Shown here: positions 32,593-42,786 of the stretch, piece by piece
Position numbering within the stretch: position 1 is the first letter of the stretch
Layout: every line of letters begins with the position of its first letter
Virus record (IMG/VR): IMGVR_UViG_3300036772_000367
Span: 91,227 to 155,226 of that record
Length of the DNA: 64,000 bases
Origin: a virus
Strand: one strand, 5' to 3'
Position numbers and translations under genes: made by a program
The notes under the pieces: generated by a model
Database searches by the model: none
The model's input: the letters and a program-made list of their open reading frames with translations, nothing else
Told to the model about the DNA's origin: nothing

Positions 32593-33915
32593 ATGAATCA
32601 TGCTGAGAAGGTGCTCTATCAACATCTTTCCGATGTGGATTCTCTCGATGTCCTGGCAAGAGAGCGCTTCTCTGTTGAAGAGGTAAGAGAGGTCATTCCC
32701 ACCGAGGCTGGTCGTTATATTGTCGCGTGGTCGTTGAACTACTACTTCGCCAACGGTCGGAAGGTCGCTCCCACTCCTGAAGCCATCACCGAGACCTGGG
32801 TGGTGGAGATGGAGCGTGCGGATATTTCATTGGGGGACGGCACCGAAACCGACTCCATTGAGTGGGCCATCGAGCAGCTTCGTGCCCATCATGCGGTGTG
32901 GAAGTCCCAGGAGTTCGTGAAGGGCTTCGCCAGTGCCATCGCCAAGGCCGCCCCCACGGAGAAGGTCGTCGTGGTCCAGCAGGCCGCTTACGACCTCTAT
33001 CAGCTCTCCCAGCGCTTGATCAGCCGTCGGGAGGAGTCACAGCTCGCCCCCGGTGTTCAGACGGCCCTGGAGCATTACAGGGAGCGTGCGGACACCGAGC
33101 AGTCCACGGATGGTCTGACGTTCGGGCTGCCCCTCGTGGACCTGCATACCCATGGTGTGCACGGCGGTGAGATCTCGGTGTTCGCGGCCGGGTCGGGTGT
33201 AGGCAAGTCCTGGTGGGCCGTGAAGACATTGCTGGCCGAGTGGCGGGCCGGACGTCAGGCGGTGCTGTTCACGCTGGAGCTGTCCATGCTGACGTGTTTC
33301 GATCGGATCGCGTGCATGGGTGCCGGCGTGTCCTACCAGCGCTGGCAAGAGGGTCGTGCCACCGAGGACGAAGTCGACCGAGTGACCCTTCTGATCAAGA
33401 ACCTGGAGGACAGCCCGATCAAGCCTCTCATTGTCCTACCGCCCTCCGGGGAACGTTCCATGATGGCCATGGTGCGTCAAGCACAAAGTCATGATGCACA
33501 GTCCATCATTATTGACCAGCTCACTTTTGTGGACGTGGTGGAAGGTTCCCGGGCACGACAGCGATGGGAGTCGGTCGGTGAGAAGATGCACCAGCTGCAC
33601 GAGCTGATCACGGGAGGCGCCTACCGGCCCTCCGTGTTGCTGATGCACCAGATCAACCGCGATGGTGTCCAGGCCGCGCAGAAGACTGGGCGGTACGAGA
33701 TGTGGCACATGGCGGAGGCTGCGGAGGTCGAGCGCACAGCAACCTTCGTGTTCGCTGTCTTCCAGTCACGTATGGATCAGGTCATGCATCAGGCCAGATT
33801 GCAGATCCTGAAGAATCGACGTGGTGCTCTCAAGACGTGGATGATGCTGTGGGAGCTGGAGTTTGGTGCCATCAAGGCCGACCATGAGCTGGTAGAGGAA
33901 GACGATGACGACTGA
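32593..33915 (+). CDS. Replicative DNA helicase, DnaB-like
   Basis: A 440-residue RecA-fold helicase. The N-terminal 150 residues form a helical domain. The ATPase core begins near residue 175 with TDGLTFGLPLVDLHTHGVHGGE, Walker A AAGSGVGKSW near 197, a FTLELS motif, IIIDQLTFV as Walker B, and VLLMHQINRDG. It probably unwinds the fork as a hexamer. Neighbours are its loader and the primase. Confidence 0.9.
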   Translation: MNHAEKVLYQHLSDVDSLDVLARERFSVEEVREVIPTEAGRYIVAWSLNYYFANGRKVAPTPEAITETWVVEMERADISLGDGTETDSIEWAIEQLRAHHAVWKSQEFVKGFASAIAKAAPTEKVVVVQQAAYDLYQLSQRLISRREESQLAPGVQTALEHYRERADTEQSTDGLTFGLPLVDLHTHGVHGGEISVFAAGSGVGKSWWAVKTLLAEWRAGRQAVLFTLELSMLTCFDRIACMGAGVSYQRWQEGRATEDEVDRVTLLIKNLEDSPIKPLIVLPPSGERSMMAMVRQAQSHDAQSIIIDQLTFVDVVEGSRARQRWESVGEKMHQLHELITGGAYRPSVLLMHQINRDGVQAAQKTGRYEMWHMAEAAEVERTATFVFAVFQSRMDQVMHQARLQILKNRRGALKTWMMLWELEFGAIKADHELVEEDDDD

Positions 33916-34984
33916 CTTCTTCGAAGCTGTGTTGCTGGATGACGATGCCAAGGAATCCATCTGTCGCCAGCTCCTGAGTGAGTTCGGTGTCACCCACATC
34001 AATCGCACCGCCAAGGGTGAACTGATCCACTCCTGCTGTCTACCTTTCGGCTCTCATAAGAATGGCGACCGCAATCCTTCGGCTTCTCTCAATTTTCGTA
34101 AGCTGACTTACAACTGCCTAGGGTGTGGATCACACGGTGGCTTGTTGTGGTTCATCGCCTCGTGCCGGGGTGAGGACTCCGCGCAGGCCCGAGAGTGGCT
34201 GGAGCAGCAGACTGGTCTGGGACAGACCGTCATGGAGCTGCCGACACTGCTGAAGATGATCGATGAGATGTACAAGCCCCAGGTACACCGACTGCCCCCG
34301 ATTCCGCGCTACGACGAGGCAGTGTTGCGTCCTTGGACGCACGAGGTGTTCCATCCCTACCTCACCGATGGCCTACCCGAGTATGGTGTGCAGGGCCGGC
34401 ACATCCCGGAACAGACGCTACGTCGCTTCGGGATCGGTTATACCGATCATTATACGGATGGCTCCGAACGCATCATCATTCCACAGTGGTGGGATGGTCA
34501 CTTGGTAGGCTGGCAAGCTCGCCACGTGGATGCTGCCGGCAAGTCTGACAAGTACAAGAACTCGCCTGACTTTCCTCGGGAACAGACGATTTACAATTAC
34601 GATCCCCACCAGATCACTGCCCTAGTGGTAGAAAGCCCTATGTCAGTGTTGCGTCATGTCCACCACATGCCGGAAATAATGGCGACGTTCGGCGCCAAGG
34701 TGACTGATGAGCAAATTCGTTTGCTCCAGGTCTTCCCGGATGTCGTGCTGTGGTACGACAATGACACGGCCGGGTGGCACGCCACCCACCACATCGCGCA
34801 GGCATTGGCGCCGTACACCACCGTCTGGGTGGTCTGCTCTCCGTACGCAGCGGATCCCGCCGACCTCCCGGACGATGAGGTATGCAGACTGCTCAACGCC
34901 ATGGAGCCCTACGTGGTGTGGAGTCCACCGACAACGTTGATCCCTTGGAGGGACGATGACACTGCGCAAGACAGCCCACGGTGA
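33905..34984 (+). CDS. DNA primase, DnaG-like
   Basis: A 359-residue primase. The N-terminal zinc-binding domain has CCLPFGSHKNGDRNPSASL and YNCLGCGSHGG (CHC2 type). A TOPRIM domain follows, with VVESPMSVL supplying the Glu and LWYDNDTAG supplying the paired Asp residues. It makes RNA primers for the fork. The gene overlaps the end of the helicase gene by 11 bases. It lacks the long C-terminal helicase-binding domain of bacterial DnaG. Confidence 0.85.
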   Translation: MTTDFFEAVLLDDDAKESICRQLLSEFGVTHINRTAKGELIHSCCLPFGSHKNGDRNPSASLNFRKLTYNCLGCGSHGGLLWFIASCRGEDSAQAREWLEQQTGLGQTVMELPTLLKMIDEMYKPQVHRLPPIPRYDEAVLRPWTHEVFHPYLTDGLPEYGVQGRHIPEQTLRRFGIGYTDHYTDGSERIIIPQWWDGHLVGWQARHVDAAGKSDKYKNSPDFPREQTIYNYDPHQITALVVESPMSVLRHVHHMPEIMATFGAKVTDEQIRLLQVFPDVVLWYDNDTAGWHATHHIAQALAPYTTVWVVCSPYAADPADLPDDEVCRLLNAMEPYVVWSPPTTLIPWRDDDTAQDSPR

Positions 34985-35123
34985 AGTACTGGGCACCTCA
35001 TCGCAGGTCCGCGAGGCATTGATGCAGAGCACCCCATCTTGGTCGCCGGATGACGAAGCTGCCCTCATCGACGAGAACATGCTGCCTGGTCCCACCGACG
35101 ACGTCAGTGTGCATACCGAATAG
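34956..35123 (+). CDS. Small acidic hypothetical protein
   Basis: A 55-residue frame from ATG 34956, three bases after GGAGGG, overlapping the primase by 29 bases and ending in TAG 35121-35123. It is acidic and Ser/Thr-rich. Probability is moderate because its ribosome spacing is short. Confidence 0.4.
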   Translation: MTLRKTAHGEVLGTSSQVREALMQSTPSWSPDDEAALIDENMLPGPTDDVSVHTE

Positions 35124-35137
35124 TCAGGAGCAACCCC

Positions 35138-36100
35138 ATGCGTAACGAGTGGGGCGACATCGATATCACCGAGTACCTGGCTCGGCTGCCGGATCGAGGA
35201 GAATGTCTGACGCATCCCCATCATGGTGTGAGCTATGTTGGCATCGATGGGGACAAGGATGATTGGTCGGTCTTCGATCGGTACAGTCCTTATCCATTCT
35301 TGTCAGAACAACCGCATCTGGTGGGAACAGGACCGGTAGAATGTAGTACGAGTACCGATGTCGCCCTGCTCAACGACGTCATCTGGGACACTAATCAGTA
35401 CTACCGCAAGCTCGGTTTCACCTTTCCTTATCATCCTACCAAGAAGGAACTACGCGTAGCTTTCGTCGAGCACGGTGGTCCCGACGATGCGTGGTTGATG
35501 ATGGTGTTCAAGAACCTCATCGACGATAAGATTAGGCGTCTCTATGACGGCACGCCGCTGGGGCAGTTCTTTTTGGATGCTGATTGGCAGCAACGGTTGA
35601 AGCAGCGGGCGTTGCGTGAGGCCCTGCGTCGTGTCCAGGAGTATGGCGAGGGTCTGGCGGACTTCGAGACCGAGGAGGTCCTGAAGGAGTGGGGGCTCAC
35701 GGTTGACCCGCCCCAGGGCGACGGCTACGGTGAGGACTCGTCCACATCGGAGGACGCGAAACCGTCAGAGACTCGTCGTAAGATCCCGTGGCAGTACTCC
35801 TACTACCTCTGGCGGTCGACGGAGTACGACACAGAACGACTGGGTCGCTGGCAACAGCTCCTTGTTTCTGCTTTTGCGCAAAAGAAAGTGCGAAGAACGT
35901 TCAGTGTGGGCTACTTCGGGAAACAACCACATCGTTGTCTTGTGTCCGTGGTGGACGGACGACAGGTTCTTTTCCTCAACGAAGACCAATGGCCCGACGA
36001 AGAACTTGCCGCGCACATGGTGATGCAGGTGCTTCTCGATGAGAAGCGAGCACAGATCGGAGCACAACGTGACTACCCCCAACTTCAATCGCGGTGGTAA
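35138..36100 (+). CDS. Hypothetical replication-operon protein
   Basis: A 320-residue protein after CAGGAGCAACCCC. Residues 95-135 (RKLGFTFPYHPTKKELRVAFVEHGG) faintly resemble a J-domain helix pair, but no HPD tripeptide is present. The C-terminal half (WQYSYYLWRSTEYDTERLGRW, VRRTFSVGYFGKQPHRCLV) is a mixed fold. I cannot assign a function. It overlaps the SSB-like gene by 32 bases. Confidence 0.55.
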   Translation: MRNEWGDIDITEYLARLPDRGECLTHPHHGVSYVGIDGDKDDWSVFDRYSPYPFLSEQPHLVGTGPVECSTSTDVALLNDVIWDTNQYYRKLGFTFPYHPTKKELRVAFVEHGGPDDAWLMMVFKNLIDDKIRRLYDGTPLGQFFLDADWQQRLKQRALREALRRVQEYGEGLADFETEEVLKEWGLTVDPPQGDGYGEDSSTSEDAKPSETRRKIPWQYSYYLWRSTEYDTERLGRWQQLLVSAFAQKKVRRTFSVGYFGKQPHRCLVSVVDGRQVLFLNEDQWPDEELAAHMVMQVLLDEKRAQIGAQRDYPQLQSRW

Positions 36101-37085
36101 ACGCGCGGAAGAGGAAGCGAAGAAGCGTAATACCGGCTTCGCGAAAACTCCGTGGTTGCGCCTGGAGGATGGCGACCAGGTCTATCTGCGCCTGATCGAT
36201 GATTCCGAAGACTGGATCTGGGTCAACCAGCACGAGTTCATCTCCACTAAGGGCGCTCCGCCAGACTTCAAGGCCGAGGGCAACAAGAAGTGGCCCACCA
36301 CCATGGGCGCTGTGTGTCGTCGCGACGAGGCATTCCAGGGCATCTACAACGACTGCTACATCTGTGACCACGTCACTAAAGATGGCAAAAAGGCTCGTCC
36401 AGCCCTGCGGCTCTATGCTCGTGCGGTGGAGCGGGAGCAGGTCCTGGGTACGCAGGAAATGCTGGAGGCAGGCAAGCTTGATCAGTACCCAGATCCGTCC
36501 AAAATGGTTGATCGTCGAGTAGGTTTCAAGGATGCCCAGGTGGAAGAGCCTATCCTGGATAAGGAAGGGAAGCCCACCGGCAAAACCGAGATGCGGCGCA
36601 AGATTGTTGTGCTGCGGTTCGGCATGAAGAACTTCTTCGGTGCCCTGCAAGGTCTATATGACGTGTACGGCAAACTCACCGACAAAGATCTATCGGTGAC
36701 CCGCAAGGGCTCTGACACCGACACGGTGTACTCCATCGTTCCTCTAGAGCCCACCCCAGGTCACGACTTGGCTGACCCGGTGCTGAAGGCGCGCTACGAG
36801 GAAGCAGCTCTGGCTGCTGGAGCCGACCTGACGAAAATCATTTCCGATCAAGCCAGCGACGATTACTATGCAAGGTTTTTCGACAAGACCAAGGACTTCC
36901 CGTCCAGTGGCAAGGGCAAGGACGACACCGAGTCCGAAGGCGCTCCCGTCGATCAGCAGGCCAAGCCAGAAGCTCGTGCAGCGGACCCGGAAGCCCTGCG
37001 TCGGATGCGTGAGAAGGTTCTGAACGCCAACCGCCCAGTTCAGACCGAGGAGCCTGCGGCGGCCAGCTCGGTGAACTTCGAGTAG
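36069..37085 (+). CDS. Probable single-stranded DNA-binding protein
   Basis: A 338-residue protein from GTG 36069 after CGGAG. The lysine-rich N-terminus is followed by a beta-rich core with aromatic residues and a zinc-like cluster (AVCRRDEAF, DCYICDHV) in the manner of T4 gp32-type proteins. The acidic, low-complexity C-terminus (about 285-338) is a common SSB feature. Position between primase and polymerase fits. I see no strict signature, so the assignment is by layout. Confidence 0.5.
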   Translation: MTTPNFNRGGKRAEEEAKKRNTGFAKTPWLRLEDGDQVYLRLIDDSEDWIWVNQHEFISTKGAPPDFKAEGNKKWPTTMGAVCRRDEAFQGIYNDCYICDHVTKDGKKARPALRLYARAVEREQVLGTQEMLEAGKLDQYPDPSKMVDRRVGFKDAQVEEPILDKEGKPTGKTEMRRKIVVLRFGMKNFFGALQGLYDVYGKLTDKDLSVTRKGSDTDTVYSIVPLEPTPGHDLADPVLKARYEEAALAAGADLTKIISDQASDDYYARFFDKTKDFPSSGKGKDDTESEGAPVDQQAKPEARAADPEALRRMREKVLNANRPVQTEEPAAASSVNFE

Positions 37086-37159
37086 TTCACCGTTGCCGAC
37101 CGGCGGCCCTGCCCCCGTGAATGGGCTGGGCCGTCGGTCACCCGACTGTGGGAGCGGCC

Positions 37160-40100
37160 ATGCATGTGGTTCATGCCTATGCCTCGGGTATCATCGACAT
37201 TGATGACATCAAGCTTCCTCGGCATAGTTTGATTGAAGATGTCGATGGCATTCGTTTGTTGTTCATCGATAGTGCCTACATTCCTCAGGCAGAATGGATC
37301 GACGCAGCGAACCGAGGAGCCCAAGCAATTCTATGGCTAGGTGCTGATCTTCGTATTCGCTATATTTCGGTAGAACGTTATGCCGAGGAGAAGATCTCTT
37401 CGGAGCGCAATGCTATGTTGTGCTTCACGGTGCCAAAGACATCTTGGAATCGATGCGATCGACTGCTGTCCTACGTCGAGATGGACTTCCAGGCCCGGGA
37501 CGTCCAGGGCTTCGTGCACCTACATACCCACAGTGAACACTCGGCGCTGGACGGCATCTCTACCATCGAGGAGATCATCGACGCGGCGCTGGCGGACGAC
37601 CAGCAGGCCGTCGCCATCACCGACCATGGAGTCTGTGCCGGGCACCCGGTCCTGGCACTGGCGGCCGAGAAGAAGGGCATCAAGCCCATCTTCGGCATGG
37701 AGGCATACCTCGTTGATGACCGCCATGCCCGTGATGGTAAATCCAACGACTACTGGCATCTGGTGCTGTGGGCCATGGACGACGAGGGGCTGCATAACCT
37801 CTGGGCCATGTCCACGGAATCTTACCGCGAGGGTTTCTACTACAAGCCCCGATTGGACTGGGATACCCTCCGGCGGCTGAATAAGGGTGTCATGGCATCC
37901 ACCGCGTGTCTCGGTGGTCCACTGCTGGATCCCTGGCAGTCCGGTGATATTGACAAGGCGATCACCAATCTCGCTCAGCTCAAAGACATCTTCGATGATC
38001 GCCTCTACATCGAACTTCACGTCAACCATCTGGAACAACAGATCGCGGGTAACCACTGGCTCGTCGGTATCGCCGAGCAGTACTCGGTGCCGATGGTGGC
38101 CGTCGTGGACTCCCACTACGCCACCCAGGACGACGCTCACGCCCATCGGGTCTGGCTGGGCATCCAGACCAACACCGACGTCCAGGACGACGACACCACG
38201 CTGTTTGCCGGAGATCAGGACTACCACCTGATGACCGAGGCCGAGGTGCGTGAGGCACTGTCCTATCTGCCCGTCGAGATAGTGGATGAGGCCGTACGCA
38301 ACACCGCACGGGTGGCGGCACGATGCACCGCGAGCATGACCGGCAAGGGCCACAACCCGGTCTACACCCGCAAGCTCAGTACTTCCCACGAGGAGCGTGC
38401 CCAACTCGATGCCGAACGGCTGCTGGACATTTGCCTGGAGCGCTGGGAGCTGCGCACCGGAGGCAAACAGCAGCCGCAGGATGAGTACCTGGCCCGATTT
38501 GAACGCGAAATCGAGCTGATCATCAAGAAGGGTTTCGCAGGCTACTTTTTGATGAACTGGGATCTCGTGAGCTATGCCAAGTCACATGGTGTGCTGGTGG
38601 GTCCGGGTCGAGGCTCTGGTGGTGGTTCTCTGGTGGCCTACGTTCTCGGCATCACCGAGATCGATCCGGTAGAAAACGATCTGCTGTTCGAGCGGTTCAT
38701 GACCGAGGGCCGAGTCGAGTTGCCGGACTTCGACATTGATTTCCCCAGTTCCCGCAAGGGGTTCATGCTCGACTACGTTCAGCAGCGCTGGGGAGCGGCC
38801 CACATCGCCATCGTCGGGACGCATCTGCGGCTGAAGAACAAGGGCGCCATCAACGACACGGCCCGCGCCATGCGGTCTCAGTTGCCCGACACGACGCTCG
38901 CTGACCTACAGCTGGTGTCCAAGCTCATCGACGCGGCCGAGGCCAGCACAGCCGGTCTGGGGCTGTCGTGGGATGACCTCTGGGCTGAGCACGGAGAGGT
39001 GCTGGAGCCCTTTCGGGAGCGCTACCCCGAGCTATTCGCTATGGCAGCCAAGCTCCGGGGTCGGTTGAAGACCTACAGCAAGCACGCGGCAGGCGTCATC
39101 ATCGATCCCGACGATGAGTTGACGGACTCCCTACCGCTGTGGTCGGGTACCGACCAGCCCTACATGACCACCCAGTTCGACAAGAACGTCTTGGAGAAGC
39201 TGGGATATGTCAAATTCGACATGCTGAATCTACGTAACCTCGACACTATTCAGGACTGCGTGGATCTCATTCATGAAAAGACTGGCCGGTGGATCAGTCC
39301 CTACGATTGGCGCGACGAGTACGCGGATCCCTATGTTTGGGACGAGATCTCCGACGGCTGGACACTGGGCATCTTCCAGGTCGAGACGACAGCTGGAACC
39401 CGGTTGACCAGACGGTACCGCCCCCAGAACGTGGCAGATCTGGCGAACATCATCACGCTGGTACGACCCGGTCCCACGCGCTCCGGACTGACCGAGACCT
39501 ACTTTCGACGCCGTACGGGTGAGGAAGAAACCACCTTCGTTGACCCTCGTCTGAAGATGGTGTTGGCGAAGACCTACGGCACGTTGCTGTATCAGGAAAA
39601 TATCATGGCTACCACGATGGCGTTGGCTGGCTACGGTGGTGACGAGGCTGATGAAGTACGCAAAATTCTAGGTAAGAAGCTTGTAGAAAAAGTAGCTGGA
39701 GCTGGACGGAAGTTTAAGCAGCGAGCTATTGAGAATGGTACCCACGAGGATGTCGCAGAACTTCTCTGGGACCAGATGGCTGAGTTCGCGAAGTATACCT
39801 TCAATGAAGCACATGCTTACGCCTACGCTATCATTGGCTACTGGACAGCGTGGTTGAAGTTCCACTATCCGGTGCAGTACCTGTGCGCCTCTCTATCCAC
39901 GATCAAACAGGAGCGCATTCCTGAATTCGTGGAAGAAGCCCGGCGCATGGGCTACCAGGTTTTGCCGCCAGACGTCAATGAGTCCAAGATCGGCTTCACG
40001 GCCCAACAGATGTCCGTCCGCTATGGACTGATGTCGATCAAGGGGATCGGGGAGATCGCCGCACAGGCCATCATCGCGAACCAGCCCTACAAGTCCTGGG

Positions 40101-40807
40101 AGGACTTCCTGGAACGACGGGACACCAAGTGCAATGCCGGTCACATCAAGACTCTGATCCGCATCGGCACGTTCGATTCCCTGGTGCCCAACCGTCGAGG
40201 GCTGGAGACGCTCGTTGCTGAAGGAGAACTACCGGCGGCCGAGCGATGTGTCTACCGAGGTCCTACGTCTCTGGTGACGATGTTGCCGTGTGTGTTCGAC
40301 TGGCCGTCCGAACCGATTGAGGTGGGCCGTACCGGCAAGCCGAAGAAGCCGAAGCCGCCACCGAAAAAGTGCACGCGGGCGTGTCGGCACTTCACCGAAC
40401 GAGACCCGCTGGATCCGCTGACCGTGGCGCCGTACACCGATGAGGACATCCGCCGAGTGGAGATGGAGTTCCTCGGTGTATTCCTCTCCTCCACGCCCTT
40501 TGATCGACTGCCGGACGAAGACCGTCAGTCGGTGTCCACCGCGATGGACGTGCTGACCGGACCGCAGGGCAGTTACCTCATCGCAGGTCTGGTGAAAGCC
40601 TTCCGACTCAAGCCCGGAGGAGATCGGTATGGGCGCCCGATGGGCTGGATCACCTTCACCACCGAACGCGGGGAGCTGGACGCGGTGGTGTTCAGCAAGA
40701 CCTATGAACGTTTCGGGGTCTACCTGAAATCCGGAATGCTCGCCTACGCCACGGTGGACAAGAACAGTCGTGGACAACAACTCGACCTTTTCCAACCTCT
40801 GGATTGA
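37160..40807 (+). CDS. dnaE: DNA polymerase III alpha subunit (DnaE-like)
   Basis: About 1215 residues. ATG 37160 after GGGAG is preferred to ATG 37121. A non-typical N-terminal region of about 115 residues precedes the PHP domain, which keeps metal-binding motifs (VHLHTHSEHSALDG, AITDHG). The polymerase core has GPGRGSGGGSLVAY and LPDFDIDF with catalytic Asp residues, SKHAAGV, and AYAIIGYWTAWLK, followed by a tandem helix-hairpin-helix and an OB-fold C-terminus. It copies phage DNA at the fork. Chain length is close to bacterial DnaE. No beta clamp gene is seen in the window. Confidence 0.92.
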   Translation: MHVVHAYASGIIDIDDIKLPRHSLIEDVDGIRLLFIDSAYIPQAEWIDAANRGAQAILWLGADLRIRYISVERYAEEKISSERNAMLCFTVPKTSWNRCDRLLSYVEMDFQARDVQGFVHLHTHSEHSALDGISTIEEIIDAALADDQQAVAITDHGVCAGHPVLALAAEKKGIKPIFGMEAYLVDDRHARDGKSNDYWHLVLWAMDDEGLHNLWAMSTESYREGFYYKPRLDWDTLRRLNKGVMASTACLGGPLLDPWQSGDIDKAITNLAQLKDIFDDRLYIELHVNHLEQQIAGNHWLVGIAEQYSVPMVAVVDSHYATQDDAHAHRVWLGIQTNTDVQDDDTTLFAGDQDYHLMTEAEVREALSYLPVEIVDEAVRNTARVAARCTASMTGKGHNPVYTRKLSTSHEERAQLDAERLLDICLERWELRTGGKQQPQDEYLARFEREIELIIKKGFAGYFLMNWDLVSYAKSHGVLVGPGRGSGGGSLVAYVLGITEIDPVENDLLFERFMTEGRVELPDFDIDFPSSRKGFMLDYVQQRWGAAHIAIVGTHLRLKNKGAINDTARAMRSQLPDTTLADLQLVSKLIDAAEASTAGLGLSWDDLWAEHGEVLEPFRERYPELFAMAAKLRGRLKTYSKHAAGVIIDPDDELTDSLPLWSGTDQPYMTTQFDKNVLEKLGYVKFDMLNLRNLDTIQDCVDLIHEKTGRWISPYDWRDEYADPYVWDEISDGWTLGIFQVETTAGTRLTRRYRPQNVADLANIITLVRPGPTRSGLTETYFRRRTGEEETTFVDPRLKMVLAKTYGTLLYQENIMATTMALAGYGGDEADEVRKILGKKLVEKVAGAGRKFKQRAIENGTHEDVAELLWDQMAEFAKYTFNEAHAYAYAIIGYWTAWLKFHYPVQYLCASLSTIKQERIPEFVEEARRMGYQVLPPDVNESKIGFTAQQMSVRYGLMSIKGIGEIAAQAIIANQPYKSWEDFLERRDTKCNAGHIKTLIRIGTFDSLVPNRRGLETLVAEGELPAAERCVYRGPTSLVTMLPCVFDWPSEPIEVGRTGKPKKPKPPPKKCTRACRHFTERDPLDPLTVAPYTDEDIRRVEMEFLGVFLSSTPFDRLPDEDRQSVSTAMDVLTGPQGSYLIAGLVKAFRLKPGGDRYGRPMGWITFTTERGELDAVVFSKTYERFGVYLKSGMLAYATVDKNSRGQQLDLFQPLD

Positions 40808-40815
40808 GAGACACG

Positions 40816-41880
40816 ATGGCTGTAGAGCAACTGGGACCGAGCGCGGCGGCACTCGCGCAGTTCGAGAAGACCTTCGCCAAGAGCTTCGGTGATGCCGTAC
40901 TGCGGCGCGTGGATGACACGGTGCGCTACGACGTGATCCCGACTGGTTCCTTGGAGTTGGATCTGGCGATGGGTGCCGGCGGCTACGTCCGGGGGCGGTT
41001 GACGGAGCTGTACGGACCGACCGGTTCGGGCAAGACGACCATGACCCTGTTGGCCGCTGCCGAGGCACAACATGCTTACCCAGAGGAGATGGTGGGCTTC
41101 ATCGACATGGAGCACACCTTCGATGCCGACTGGGCTGAGTGCCACGGTGTGGACCTGCAACGGTTGTATCTGGTGCAGCCTCAGGATTCCGAGGAAGTCG
41201 CTGACGTTCTGAAGCAGATGACCGAGGCTGGTTTCTTCTCCGTCATCATCCTGGACTCTATTGGTGCGATGATTCCCAAGGAGGAAATGGAGAAGAACGC
41301 CGGGGACGTCTCGGTGGGGACCGCCGCGAAGATCATCACCAGGATGGTCAAGATCAGCACGGTGCAGGCGCACAAGTTCAACGTCGCCATCCTGCTGATC
41401 AATCAGATCCGAGCAGTCATCGGAGGCCCTCCCATGGGAGCCAAGACTGGTCGGGGTGGTGGCTTCGCACTGACACACGTGACCACACACGTGCTGAAGT
41501 TCCGCAAGTCCGATGCAGCCATCACGGTTGGCACTGACGATGCCAAGACCGAGATCGGTCAGGAGATCGCGGTACAGGTGGAGAAGAACAAGATCGCTCC
41601 CGCGAAGAAGACCGCGCGGATCACGTTGATGCATCGGGAGACAAGCAAGTTCGGGCCGATCGGTGTGGATCGTGCCAGAGAAGCCGCGATCCTGGCGAAG
41701 AAGCTTGCTCTGGTGCCTATTTCTGGTTCTTATTACCAATTCCGCGATGAGAGGGTCAGTTCGAAGGAGGCTGCTATCGACTATCTGCGGAAGCATCCTG
41801 GTGAGGTTGCCAGCATTCGTCAGGCGGTGTTGGCCACGGTCGCCGATACTCTCGTGCAGGACGACCTGGATGAAGGCTGA
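40816..41880 (+). CDS. RecA-like recombinase
   Basis: A 354-residue RecA/UvsX-type protein. Markers: IPTGSLELDLAMGAGG, Walker A YGPTGSGKTT (about 75-84), VGFIDMEHTFD, Walker B VIILDSIGAM, loop L1/L2 region with INQIRAVIGGPPMG, and a C-terminal DNA-binding part. It promotes strand exchange for recombination-dependent replication or repair. ATG 40816 is used; TTG 40804 overlapping the polymerase stop is possible. Confidence 0.9.
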   Translation: MAVEQLGPSAAALAQFEKTFAKSFGDAVLRRVDDTVRYDVIPTGSLELDLAMGAGGYVRGRLTELYGPTGSGKTTMTLLAAAEAQHAYPEEMVGFIDMEHTFDADWAECHGVDLQRLYLVQPQDSEEVADVLKQMTEAGFFSVIILDSIGAMIPKEEMEKNAGDVSVGTAAKIITRMVKISTVQAHKFNVAILLINQIRAVIGGPPMGAKTGRGGGFALTHVTTHVLKFRKSDAAITVGTDDAKTEIGQEIAVQVEKNKIAPAKKTARITLMHRETSKFGPIGVDRAREAAILAKKLALVPISGSYYQFRDERVSSKEAAIDYLRKHPGEVASIRQAVLATVADTLVQDDLDEG

Positions 41881-41881
41881 C

Positions 41882-42259
41882 ATGGATTCCATCGCCTTGT
41901 CCCTGGCGATCATCGCCCTGGTGATAGCCCTCTTTGCTTTCATCTGGCTGCTCTTGAAGCGCGGCGATCCACCCGTCTCTCTACCGGAACTCGACGCTTC
42001 CCCGGCCCCTCTACCGCAACGGCCTCTGGTACTGTCCGTCACGCCGGGCGCACCGAAGCACGGCCCCTACATCCTCCCGTCTTTGGGTGCCTTCGCTATT
42101 ACTGACTATCACGTGCAGGACTATGATGAGCCCCTGCGTTGTTGTACATGCGGACGCGAGTTTGTCGAAGACGAATCGTTCTGGTCCATCGATATTCCTG
42201 ACTATCCTGATGGACTCCTGGGCGTCTGCACCCTCTGTTATGGAAAGGCCATTGCGTGA
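41882..42259 (+). CDS. Membrane-anchored Cys-rich protein
   Basis: A 125-residue protein with one strong N-terminal membrane segment (about residues 3-21), a Pro-rich linker, and a soluble C-terminus with paired Cys (RCCTCGREF and VCTLCYG) that likely binds zinc. ATG 41882 follows GAAGG; ATG 41870 is an alternative. It overlaps the next gene by GTGA. Function unknown; a membrane protein inside a recombination operon is unexpected. Confidence 0.6.
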   Translation: MDSIALSLAIIALVIALFAFIWLLLKRGDPPVSLPELDASPAPLPQRPLVLSVTPGAPKHGPYILPSLGAFAITDYHVQDYDEPLRCCTCGREFVEDESFWSIDIPDYPDGLLGVCTLCYGKAIA

Positions 42260-42786
42260 TCGCGCAACCCAAGCCGCATCTTTTGCATATCTTTGTCAGT
42301 GATGAAGGATTTTATGAGTATTCCCTTGATTGTCCCCATGACGACGAGGCTGATCGGTCGTGTGCTGTGTACGAAGAGTGCACCGAGCATTCGATGCCAC
42401 CAGAGCCCGACAGCGAATGTCCGCCCTACCGGTGGACCGATGACGCCAAGCTCGCACGAGATGAACAAGACCACTGGCTCTATGCGGAGGACGCTGACCC
42501 GGTGGCCGTGGTGCAGTGGAGCGAGTACGACCGTGCGCTGGAAGCCTGGGAGGACGGCCACGACATGGTCAGCGGAAGCGTCGGATTTCATCGGGACGAC
42601 AGCCGCTGCTGGGTAGTCGAATGGGTACACAACGACATTATCACTGAAGGCTGGGATCTCGTTGATTTCACTCGTGTTGAAGTGACCTCTCCGCTGCTGG
42701 TGCGGTGGTCCAATCGAGGCGGCGTCGATGACTCCTATCTGGAACTCTCTCCCTGGGAGAATGATGAAAAAACTCACGACGCATGA
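42256..42786 (+). CDS. Hypothetical acidic protein
   Basis: A 176-residue, very acidic protein (many Asp, Glu and Trp) starting at GTG 42256 in a GTGA overlap. It has scattered Cys/His at residues 20-60 (CPHDDEADRSC, EECTEHSMPPEPDSECPP). Composition resembles DNA-mimic or small phage inhibitor proteins, but no family is recognised. Confidence 0.6.
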   Translation: MIAQPKPHLLHIFVSDEGFYEYSLDCPHDDEADRSCAVYEECTEHSMPPEPDSECPPYRWTDDAKLARDEQDHWLYAEDADPVAVVQWSEYDRALEAWEDGHDMVSGSVGFHRDDSRCWVVEWVHNDIITEGWDLVDFTRVEVTSPLLVRWSNRGGVDDSYLELSPWENDEKTHDA

